Of a stretch of DNA of 8,266 nucleotides, positions 1 through 5,608 are shown one piece after another. Within the stretch, counting starts at the first letter, position 1. Each line of letters starts with the position of its first letter. Origin of the DNA: Aquifex aeolicus (GTDB lineage Bacteria; Aquificota; Aquificia; Aquificales; Aquificaceae); assembly GCA_011375045.1 (NCBI GenBank), contig DRNB01000344.1, forward strand, positions 1 to 8,266. The letters are read 5' to 3'. The position numbers were made by a program, and so were the translations under genes. Under the pieces are notes generated by a model. It ran no database searches. It saw only the letters and a program-made list of their open reading frames with translations, and was not told the origin of the DNA.

Positions 1-100
1 CTTCAAGAACGAGCAGGCTCTCTGGCAGCTGTATCAGGCTAAGAAGGCTCACGAGGAGCTGGAGAGGGAGATAGAAAAGGAGTTCAAGGGAGCGCAGTAA
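1..100 (+). CDS. C-terminal end of an unidentified helical protein (partial)
   Basis: An open frame runs in from the left edge (codons start at base 2) and stops at TAA 98-100, giving the last 32 residues of a protein. The visible sequence (FKNEQALWQLYQAKKAHEEL, then EREIEKEFKGAQ) is highly charged, with Lys/Glu spaced as in an amphipathic helix or coiled coil. It contains no motif that I can assign to a family. It ends 39 bases before the lytic transglycosylase gene on the same strand, so the two are probably co-transcribed. The reading frame and stop are clear and the codon use (AAG, GAG, AGG) matches the neighbours. The function is unknown. Confidence 0.6.
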   Translation, partial: FKNEQALWQLYQAKKAHEELEREIEKEFKGAQ

Positions 101-116
101 GGTTCCGGCTCCCTCC

Positions 117-134
117 CCTCCTGACCGCAGGAGG
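117..134 (+). promoter_or_regulatory. Perfect hairpin holding the mltC Shine-Dalgarno sequence
   Basis: CCTCCTG (117-123) is the exact reverse complement of CAGGAGG (128-134), separated by the four-base loop ACCG. The right arm contains AGGAGG (129-134), which sits 5 bases before the ATG at 140 and is the obvious ribosome binding site. When folded, the RNA would hide this site. The arms are visible in the sequence. A regulatory role (translation control or coupling to the upstream gene that ends at 100) is inference, because anti-SD-like CCTCC tracts can occur by chance. Confidence 0.45.
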
Positions 135-139
135 ATTTC

Positions 140-1309
140 ATGCTCGTCCTTGCGCTGATTCTGCTGATAGGTCTGTCCTTCGGAGAGGAGAGCTTCGAGG
201 AGTTTCTGAGGAAGGAGCAGGAGGGATACCTCCGGGAACAGGAGGACTTCAGAAGATACCTCGAGGAGGTAAACAGGGAGTTTGCGGAGTACAAACGCAT
301 AGTGGAGCGTGAGTTCAGGGAGTTCAGGAGGGAGGTGATCGAACACTGGGGTGTTTACGAAGGCAGCGACAGGAAGAAGTGGGTGGAGTACTCCCCCGAT
401 TACAGGGTCAAGAGGGTCTTCGATTTCGAAAGAGGAGAGCTCAGGATAGAGGTGAGGGGGGATGTGGAGAACTTCAGGGAGCTGGTTAAGGAGGAGCTGA
501 AGGACTTCCTTACGGAGACCACCACAGAAGCCTTCAGAAGGGACAGGGTCCTGTCGGGGGTAGAGAGGCAGGTGCGCCGAAAGCTCAAACACGTTCGAAC
601 AGCGCCTCTGGAAGACAGACCCATCCTCACTCCCCTCATATTCGGAAAGGAAGAGGTTACCCGGAGCGAGCTCGAGAAGGGAGTGGAGGAGCTTGTGGAG
701 AGGGGGGAGTTCAGAAGGAAGAACTCCCGGGTGGTTGTAAACACCTTCAGGATCGAACTTCCCCCAAAACGTCTCCTTTTGAAGGCGAAGCGTTACAAAC
801 CCTACGTGGTGGAGGAGTCCAGAAAGAGGAAGATCTCCCACCCCCTGATATTTGCCATAATCCACACGGAGAGCCACTTCAACCCCCTCGCCCGATCCCC
901 CGTTCCCGCTTACGGACTCATGCAGATAGTTCCCCACACAGCGGGGAGAGACGTTACCAAGTTCCTGTTCGGAAAGCCCGTGATCCTGTCCCCCTCTTAC
1001 CTCTACAACGCAAGGAACAACATAAGGATAGGAACCGCCTACCTCCACCTCCTCTACTACAGATACTTCAGAGGGGTAAGGAACCCTGAGAGCAGACTCT
1101 ACTGCACCATAGCAGCCTACAACACAGGTCCCGGCAACGTCGCCCGCGCTTTCACGGGCACAGGAGACCTCAGGAAGGCGATCAGGGTAATAAACAGGAT
1201 GACGCCCCGGGAGGTTTACAGAACCCTCCTGAGAAAGCTACCCTACGCGGAAACGAGGGACTATCTGCGTAAAGTTTCCAGTAGAATTGCCGTATATAGG
1301 AATCTGTGA
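140..1309 (+). CDS. mltC: MltC-type membrane-bound/periplasmic lytic murein transglycosylase
   Basis: This 389-residue protein is predicted to cleave the MurNAc-GlcNAc bond of peptidoglycan in the periplasm, forming 1,6-anhydro-MurNAc. Residues 1-15 are a hydrophobic export segment. Residues about 18-110 match the MltC N-terminal domain: a charged helix with repeated Phe, then WG (70-71), KKWVEYS (79-85) and FDFERGEL (94-101). Residues about 215-389 form the GH23 lysozyme-like domain, with HTESHFNP (242-249; E244 the likely catalytic acid), AYGLMQ (257-262), AAYNTGPGN (325-333) and MTPREVY (354-360). The MltC-specific tail (AETRDYLRKV) is also present. The ATG at 140 is fixed by AGGAGG 5 bases upstream and by an in-frame TGA at 122-124. 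Unlike E. coli MltC, it has no lipobox cysteine and no basic residue before the hydrophobic stretch, so it may be soluble or anchored by its N-terminus. It is followed after 20 bases by an outer-membrane barrel gene. Confidence 0.88.
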   Translation: MLVLALILLIGLSFGEESFEEFLRKEQEGYLREQEDFRRYLEEVNREFAEYKRIVEREFREFRREVIEHWGVYEGSDRKKWVEYSPDYRVKRVFDFERGELRIEVRGDVENFRELVKEELKDFLTETTTEAFRRDRVLSGVERQVRRKLKHVRTAPLEDRPILTPLIFGKEEVTRSELEKGVEELVERGEFRRKNSRVVVNTFRIELPPKRLLLKAKRYKPYVVEESRKRKISHPLIFAIIHTESHFNPLARSPVPAYGLMQIVPHTAGRDVTKFLFGKPVILSPSYLYNARNNIRIGTAYLHLLYYRYFRGVRNPESRLYCTIAAYNTGPGNVARAFTGTGDLRKAIRVINRMTPREVYRTLLRKLPYAETRDYLRKVSSRIAVYRNL

Positions 1310-1313
1310 TTCT
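1300..1313 (+). repeat. Small inverted repeat across the mltC stop codon
   Basis: GAATC (1300-1304) and GATTC (1308-1312) can pair around the three-base loop TGT. The mltC stop TGA (1307-1309) lies at the loop/right-arm boundary. The stem is short and AT-containing, and it is followed by AAAAAGGAGG rather than a T-run, so it is unlikely to be a terminator. It lies just ahead of the next gene's ribosome binding site and may simply be chance. Confidence 0.2.
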
Positions 1314-1329
1314 AAAAAGGAGGTGTGCT

Positions 1330-2115
1330 ATGAGAGGATCGCTTCTCATCGGGGGAGTCTTGGCGGCTGGACTGTCCTTCGGGGTGCCTCTGATAAACGG
1401 GGATCTCTCCGTGGGCGTGATGAACCATTCCCCCTCGGGTTACATTCAGTATCCCACCGGAACAGGGGACACGGTGGATCTGAAGGACACCTTTGGTCTG
1501 GAGAGCAAGGTCAAGCCCTTTGCCCGGGCGAAGATAGAGATTCCCATAGTTCCCAACCTTTACCTTCAGTACATCCCCATGTCCTTCGAGGGAACAGGAA
1601 GGTACTCCACCACCCTGACCTTCGGTGATGTCGACTTTCAGGCGAACGTGGATCTGGACACCTACGTCAAGGTGGATCACTACGACGTGGGACTCTACTA
1701 CAACCTTCCCCTTGTGGGAGCCGCAACCGCAGGTCTTCTGGATCCTGAGGTGGGTATCAACGTGAGGATCCTCGACCTCGAGGGCAGGGTAACCGGCACA
1801 GAAAGCGGGACAGGTTTGACGAGGACGGAGAGCGTCAGCGAGACCGTACCTGTGCCCATGGGTTACGTTTCTCTGGGTGTAAACCTTCCCATGGTGTCCT
1901 TCATAGGTGAGCTGAGGGGTATAACTTACTCGGGTAGCTACTACTACGATCTGACGGCGGAGGTGAGGGCAAAGCCCCTCTCGATTCCTGCGCTGGCGGG
2001 CGTGTTCGTCGGAGCCGGCTACAGGTACGAGGTTCTTAAGCTGGACGATGTGGGGGACCTGACCGCCGAGATCAAGGTAAGCAGCCTCTTCGCCAACGTG
2101 GGAGTTTCCTTCTGA
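1330..2115 (+). CDS. TIGR04219-type outer membrane beta-barrel protein
   Basis: This 261-residue protein starts at ATG 1330, with AAGGAGGTG (1317-1325; AGGAGG six bases before the ATG) as a strong ribosome site. A longer frame from GTG 1306 would overlap the mltC stop and lacks such a site. Residues 1-18 form a signal peptide (basic Arg2, then a hydrophobic core ending in SFG). The mature part alternates polar and hydrophobic residues as in beta strands. It carries the layout I associate with the TIGR04219 family: an early GDLSVGVMNHSPSGYI strand, DLKDTFGLES (50-59), then PNLYLQY (75-81). The chain ends in Phe (GVSF), typical of barrels recognised by the BAM complex. A role in outer-membrane structure or small-solute passage is inferred; no substrate can be named. 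It is probably co-transcribed with mltC, 20 bases upstream. Confidence 0.75.
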   Translation: MRGSLLIGGVLAAGLSFGVPLINGDLSVGVMNHSPSGYIQYPTGTGDTVDLKDTFGLESKVKPFARAKIEIPIVPNLYLQYIPMSFEGTGRYSTTLTFGDVDFQANVDLDTYVKVDHYDVGLYYNLPLVGAATAGLLDPEVGINVRILDLEGRVTGTESGTGLTRTESVSETVPVPMGYVSLGVNLPMVSFIGELRGITYSGSYYYDLTAEVRAKPLSIPALAGVFVGAGYRYEVLKLDDVGDLTAEIKVSSLFANVGVSF

Positions 2116-2187
2116 AGGGGATCCCTGACCCCGGGGATACCAAAATTAAACTTGCCTAAGTCTCTGAGCTACCACAAAATTATAACT
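2116..2187 (+). promoter_or_regulatory. Intergenic region with possible miaB promoter
   Basis: The first part is G+C rich and holds a weak inverted repeat, ATCCC (2121-2125) with GGGAT (2134-2138); no T-run follows, so a terminator is not well supported. The second part (2141-2187) is clearly AT-rich for this genome. It contains TTGCCT (2152-2157) as a possible -35 and, 18 bases on, AAAATT (2176-2181) as a poor -10. TATAAC (2181-2186) resembles a -10 better, but it lies directly against the miaB ATG. A promoter here is plausible from the base composition, but its exact elements are uncertain. Confidence 0.3.
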
Positions 2188-3513
2188 ATGGGTAAAAAGT
2201 TCTTCATAAAGACCTTCGGATGCCAGATGAACTTCAACGACTCCGAGAGAATCAGGGGACTGCTGCGCACGCTCGGTTACGAACCTGCCCGGAGCTGGGA
2301 GGAAGCCGATCTGATCCTCCTGAACACCTGCACAGTAAGGGACAAACCCGACAGGAAAGTTCTCTCCCACGTGGGTGAGTATAAGAAGATAAAGGAGAAG
2401 AACCCCGACGCCCTCATCGCCGTTGCAGGGTGCCTGGCTCAGAGGGCGGGCTGGGAGCTTGTTCAGAAAGCCCCCGCCATAGACATAATGTTCTCCTCCT
2501 TCAACATCCACCAGCTTCCCGAACTGCTGAACCAGGCGCAGGCGGGCTACAAGGCGATCGCGATCCTCGAAGATCCACCCGAGGACGAGGAGAGGATCTG
2601 GGATTACCCCCTTGAGCGGGAAAACCCTTACTGCGCCTACGTAACGGTGATAAAGGGCTGCGACAAGAGGTGCACTTACTGCGTGGTTCCCCGAACAAGG
2701 GGCAGGGAGAGATCCAGAAGGTTAGAGAGCATATTAGAGGAGGTCAGAAAGCTCACCGAGGACGGTGTGAGGGAAATTCATCTGCTGGGTCAGAACGTTA
2801 CCGCCTGGGGAAGGGATCTGGAGAAACCCCTTCACTTTTCAGAGCTGCTTTACGCCGTCTCCAGGATAGAGGGGGTGGAGAGGATAAGGTTTACAACGGG
2901 GCACCCTAAGGATCTGGACGATGAAATCATCTCCGCCATGGCGGAGATACCTCAGGTATGCAACGCCCTGCATCTACCCGTTCAGTCCGGATCCAACAGA
3001 ATCCTCGCCCTCATGGAAAGGGGCTACACGAAGGAGGAGTATCTGGAGAAGGTCGATCAGCTCAGGAAAAAGGTTGGAAACATCGCCCTCTCCACGGACA
3101 TCATAGTCGGCTTCCCCACGGAGACGGAGGAGGACTTCGAAGACACCCTGGACGTGGTCGAAAAGGTGGGCTTCGAGCAGATTTTCTCCTTCAAGTTCTC
3201 CCCAAGACCGGGAACACCAGCCGCCCGGATGGAAGGTGCTGTTCCGGAGGAGACCAAGACGGAGAGGATGAGCAGGCTTCTTGAACTTCAGAAGCGTGTG
3301 ATGAGCGAGCTTGCAATCAGATACGAAGGAACGGTTCAGGAGATCCTGCTGGAGGAATCGAGGGGGGAGGATACCCTCGTAGGCAGAACCACCACGAACA
3401 GATGGGCTGAGATGAAGGGTGGGGAGGATCTGGTGGGCAAGATCGTGCGGGCACGGGTTGAGCGGGCTACACCCTTCAACCTGTTCTGCGAGATAGTGGA
3501 GGTGGTGAGATGA
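2188..3513 (+). CDS. miaB: tRNA-2-methylthio-N6-dimethylallyladenosine synthase MiaB
   Basis: This 441-residue radical SAM methylthiotransferase adds the 2-methylthio group to i6A37 of tRNAs reading UNN codons. The N-terminal UPF0004 domain has the three cysteines of the auxiliary 4Fe-4S cluster: C12 in TFGCQMN, C48 in NTCTVR and C82 in AGCLAQ. The radical SAM cluster is CDKRCTYC (C158, C162, C165), followed by VVPRTRGRE. Residues about 240-375 complete the barrel, and residues about 380-441 form the TRAM RNA-binding domain. The length is normal. I chose ATG 2188 because MGKKFFIKTFGCQMN begins exactly as family members do. An in-frame TTG at 2152 would add 12 residues with no ribosome site. 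The ATG itself lacks a good Shine-Dalgarno sequence, which is odd beside its neighbours. The stop overlaps the next start as ATGA. MtaB or RimO are less likely given FGCQMN and the overall match to MiaB. Confidence 0.93.
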   Translation: MGKKFFIKTFGCQMNFNDSERIRGLLRTLGYEPARSWEEADLILLNTCTVRDKPDRKVLSHVGEYKKIKEKNPDALIAVAGCLAQRAGWELVQKAPAIDIMFSSFNIHQLPELLNQAQAGYKAIAILEDPPEDEERIWDYPLERENPYCAYVTVIKGCDKRCTYCVVPRTRGRERSRRLESILEEVRKLTEDGVREIHLLGQNVTAWGRDLEKPLHFSELLYAVSRIEGVERIRFTTGHPKDLDDEIISAMAEIPQVCNALHLPVQSGSNRILALMERGYTKEEYLEKVDQLRKKVGNIALSTDIIVGFPTETEEDFEDTLDVVEKVGFEQIFSFKFSPRPGTPAARMEGAVPEETKTERMSRLLELQKRVMSELAIRYEGTVQEILLEESRGEDTLVGRTTTNRWAEMKGGEDLVGKIVRARVERATPFNLFCEIVEVVR

Positions 3514-3998
3514 TAGAGATGGTCGTTCACGGGGTAACCCTCGATCCCGTATCCCAGATGCCCATAGTCGTGCTCAGGGCGAAGGAGGACGACGAAACCA
3601 TACTGCCCATATGGATCGGAGCCTTCGAAGCTAACGGCATAGCTATGAGACTTCAGGAGGTAGAACCACCCAGACCCATGACCTACGAGCTGATGAAGAG
3701 CATAATAACCGAAATGGGGGGGAACGTAGAGAGGATAGTTATAAACGATCTCAAAGACAGCACCTACTACGCTGAAATTCACATTCAGCACGGGGAGGAC
3801 GTTCTCGTCATAGACTCGAGACCGAGCGACGCCATAAACCTTGCCCTGCGCTTCGGAGCACCCATATTTGTGGTGGAGGAGGTGCTGGAGAAGTCGAAGG
3901 TTCCCGAACCCGAGGAGGACGAGGAAAAGCAAAGACTGAAGGAGTGGCTCGAAAACATCAGACCCGAGGATTTCGAGATAGGGGGACAGCAGAGCTGA
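3510..3998 (+). CDS. Bifunctional nuclease domain (BFN/DUF151) protein
   Basis: This 162-residue protein belongs to the DUF151 / bifunctional nuclease family (Thermotoga TM0160 fold), some members of which have been reported to have DNase and RNase activity. Family marks are LPIWIGAFEANGIA (32-45), RPMTYELMKSII (55-66) and DSRPSDAINLALRFGAPIFV (102-121). The last 35 residues are a charged, acidic tail (PEPEEDEEKQ) predicted to be helical, outside the conserved domain. The ATG at 3510 overlaps the miaB stop (ATGA), and GGAGGTGG (3498-3505) is the ribosome site, so its translation is probably coupled to miaB. The cellular role is unclear; a link to RNA metabolism is suggested only by the coupling. 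The final 41 bases overlap the 3' end of nth on the opposite strand. Confidence 0.85.
   Translation: MIEMVVHGVTLDPVSQMPIVVLRAKEDDETILPIWIGAFEANGIAMRLQEVEPPRPMTYELMKSIITEMGGNVERIVINDLKDSTYYAEIHIQHGEDVLVIDSRPSDAINLALRFGAPIFVVEEVLEKSKVPEPEEDEEKQRLKEWLENIRPEDFEIGGQQS
3958..3998. other. Tail-to-tail overlap of BFN gene and nth
   Basis: The BFN stop TGA is at 3996-3998 (+) and the nth stop TGA is at 3960-3958 (-), so 41 bases code on both strands. The overlap encodes the last 13 residues of the BFN protein (about RPEDFEIGGQQS) and the last 13 of Nth (about VPLSRNPRV and preceding residues), both beyond the conserved domains. Transcripts reading through would be antisense to each other. No terminator hairpin is visible here. 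Confidence 0.85.
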
Positions 3999-4638
3999 CG
4001 CCGCACTTCCCGCAGAGCCTTTCGATGGGGCACGCGTGGCACTTAGGCTTTAGGGGGGTGCATATCTTCTGACCGAAGGCTACCAGAAGTCTGTTCAGCA
4101 AACCCCAGTATTCCTCAGGGATCAGTTCCATCAGAGCCTTTTCCGTCTGAAGGGGTGTTTCTGTCTTCACCAGACACCAGCGGTTGGTTATCCTGTGAAC
4201 GTGGGTATCGACGCATATGGCGGGGATCCCGTAACCTTCCGAAAGGACGAGGTTCGCCACCTTTCTGCCCACCCCCGGCAGGGAAAGCAGATCCTCCAGG
4301 CTGTCCGGAACCTTTCCACCGAATCGCTCCACCAGCAGAGCTGACAGAGCTTTCAGCTGCTTTGCCTTGCTTCTGTAAAAGCCCACGGGGTAGATCAGCT
4401 CCCTCAGCTCGTTCAGGGGAAGGTTCACCACATCCTCGGGTCTCTTTATTCTTTCGAATAGCCTTCTGCAGACCCGGGAGGTGGTCTCGTCCCGGGTTCG
4501 TGTCGAGAGAAGGGCACAGACCAGAACCCTGAAGGGGTCGTTTCTGTGGTGGCCTGCCAGAGTCTTTGCCGGAGCTTTCCAGCGCTCGTAGTGCTCCCTG
4601 AGTATGTCTAACGCCTGCGGGACGTCTGTTTTCCTCAT
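3958..4638 (-). CDS. nth: Endonuclease III (DNA glycosylase/AP lyase)
   Basis: This 226-residue base-excision repair enzyme removes oxidised pyrimidines and nicks abasic sites. Visible are the helix-hairpin-helix LPGVGRKVANLV (120-131; K126 the catalytic lysine), the catalytic aspartate D144 in CVDTHVHRI, and the 4Fe-4S loop C193-x6-C200-x2-C203-x5-C209. The segment LLSTRTRDETT (43-53), where E. coli has LLSAQATD, resembles archaeal/thermophile Nth, as does the long N-terminal helix region. Starts with Val were considered, but ATG at 4638 gives the normal length. No clear Shine-Dalgarno precedes it. After the cluster there is a short extra tail with another Cys (C212). This tail is the part encoded in the 41-base tail-to-tail overlap with the BFN gene. 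The gene stands alone on its strand. Confidence 0.92.
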   Translation of the reverse strand: MRKTDVPQALDILREHYERWKAPAKTLAGHHRNDPFRVLVCALLSTRTRDETTSRVCRRLFERIKRPEDVVNLPLNELRELIYPVGFYRSKAKQLKALSALLVERFGGKVPDSLEDLLSLPGVGRKVANLVLSEGYGIPAICVDTHVHRITNRWCLVKTETPLQTEKALMELIPEEYWGLLNRLLVAFGQKICTPLKPKCHACPIERLCGKCGVSSAVPLSRNPRV

Positions 4639-4686
4639 TCGGACTTTTCGTTTATTCTACTATAGTAAACCGGAGGAGGTTCGGAG
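4639..4686. promoter_or_regulatory. Divergent promoter region between nth and the rhodanese gene
   Basis: These 48 bases separate two divergent starts, so promoters for both directions should lie here. The centre holds the perfect 10-base palindrome TACTATAGTA (4658-4667), which contains the -10-like hexamer TATAGT on each strand. I find no good -35 for either direction. GGAGGAGG (4672-4679) is the rhodanese ribosome site. The palindrome could be a shared -10 core or a regulator site; neither is proven. Confidence 0.4.
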
Positions 4687-5598
4687 ATGGTTTTCCTCCT
4701 TGTCCTTTTCCTGAGCTTTCACCTCTCCCTTGCAGTTCCCAAGCTCGTATCCCCCCGGTGGCTGGCGGAGCACCTGGACCAGAAGGATTTGGTGGTGCTC
4801 GAGTTCTCGGATTCCCAGAGCTACCTGATGGAAGGACACGTTCCCGGAGCCATCCTCACAGAAAAGGAGGACTGGCGGGTGATGGACGAGACGACGGGTG
4901 CCCTCGTCAGGAAATCTGTGGAGGAGTATGAGAGGATGTTCAGAGCCTGGGGCATAAACAACGATTCGCAGGTGGTCCTCTACTACAAGGGCAACAAGAT
5001 GAACGAGATACTGGGGGCTGTTTACGCCTACTGGATATTTCACCTCCTCGGTCATGAGAAGGTGGGTATCCTGGACGGGGGCTGGCAGGCATGGCTGAAG
5101 GGTCGCTATCCTGTAAGCTATGAGGAACCTCAGGTGACCAGGGGCAGCTTCAGAGCCTCCTACGATCCCCGCAGGGAAATAGACGCCCGCTACCTGCTCA
5201 GGAGCATAGGAAAGAAACCTATAATCGATGGCAGACCTGTGGGGCACTACTTCGGAATCTCCAAATTCCCCTCCGCCAAGAAGTATGGACACGTTCCCTG
5301 CTCGGTTCCCCTTCCCTGGGAGTGGTGGGTCAGGAGGGATGAGGAAACCGGAAAGCTCTACATAGACTTTCCCCAGTATCTGAGCGAGTTCCTGAAAAAT
5401 CAGGGCATCTCCGAGGAGGAGGAGGTTCTGCTTTTCTGCTTCGGAGGAACCGGAGCGGCGTTCCTCTACATGGTTATGGATATTCACGGATACAGGGGGA
5501 TGAGGGTTTACGACGCTTCCAAGAGGGAGTGGGAAGCCCTCGACCTTCCCCTGAACAGATACCTCTGGGAAACCTTCAGGGATTGCAGGATCCCCTGA
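4687..5598 (+). CDS. Exported two-domain rhodanese (sulfurtransferase)
   Basis: This 303-residue protein resembles thiosulfate/3-mercaptopyruvate sulfurtransferases, which move sulfane sulfur onto thiol or cyanide acceptors through a cysteine persulfide. Residues 1-16 (ending LSLA) are a probable signal peptide, placing it in the periplasm. The N-terminal rhodanese domain (about 20-145) has HVPGAI (51-56) and GILDGGWQAW (127-136). At the active-site position it reads YYKGNKM, so it lacks a catalytic Cys. The C-terminal domain (about 160-298) has the likely catalytic C251 in FCFGGTGAA. The usual loop is CxxGx(R/T/S); here the sixth position is Gly, which may change substrate choice. ATG 4687 follows GGAGGAGG by seven bases. 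It converges on the cysteine synthase gene with only 10 bases between stops. A role in sulfur metabolism is inferred; the acceptor is unknown. Confidence 0.85.
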   Translation: MVFLLVLFLSFHLSLAVPKLVSPRWLAEHLDQKDLVVLEFSDSQSYLMEGHVPGAILTEKEDWRVMDETTGALVRKSVEEYERMFRAWGINNDSQVVLYYKGNKMNEILGAVYAYWIFHLLGHEKVGILDGGWQAWLKGRYPVSYEEPQVTRGSFRASYDPRREIDARYLLRSIGKKPIIDGRPVGHYFGISKFPSAKKYGHVPCSVPLPWEWWVRRDEETGKLYIDFPQYLSEFLKNQGISEEEEVLLFCFGGTGAAFLYMVMDIHGYRGMRVYDASKREWEALDLPLNRYLWETFRDCRIP

Positions 5599-5601
5599 AG
5601 G
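5573..5601. terminator. Nine-base inverted repeat at the rhodanese/cysM convergence
   Basis: CCTTCAGGG (5573-5581) pairs perfectly with CCCTGAAGG (5593-5601) around an 11-base loop. The rhodanese stop TGA (5596-5598) lies in the right arm. Neither side has a strong T-run: the - strand reads TTTCCC after the stem, and the + strand reads GATAAG. It may act as a bidirectional terminator or 3' end protector for the two converging genes, whose stops are only 10 bases apart. The pairing is seen; the function is inferred. Confidence 0.4.
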
Positions 5602-5608
5602 GATAAGC

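Noticed and set aside
1306..1329. GTG start for the barrel protein, adding eight residues
   Set aside because: It would place MILKRRCA before a good signal peptide and use no ribosome site, while ATG 1330 has AAGGAGGTG at the right distance.
2116..2140. G+C-rich repeat after the barrel gene as an intrinsic terminator
   Set aside because: Only a five-base stem (ATCCC/GGGAT) forms and no T-run follows.
3336..3932. 198-codon frame on the - strand across miaB and the BFN gene
   Set aside because: It spans two well-supported + strand genes and their coupled junction; it is a shadow frame of G+C-rich coding DNA.
4660..5487. 275-codon frame on the - strand
   Set aside because: It lies opposite the rhodanese gene, whose motifs, signal peptide and ribosome site are clear; the antisense product resembles nothing I recognise.
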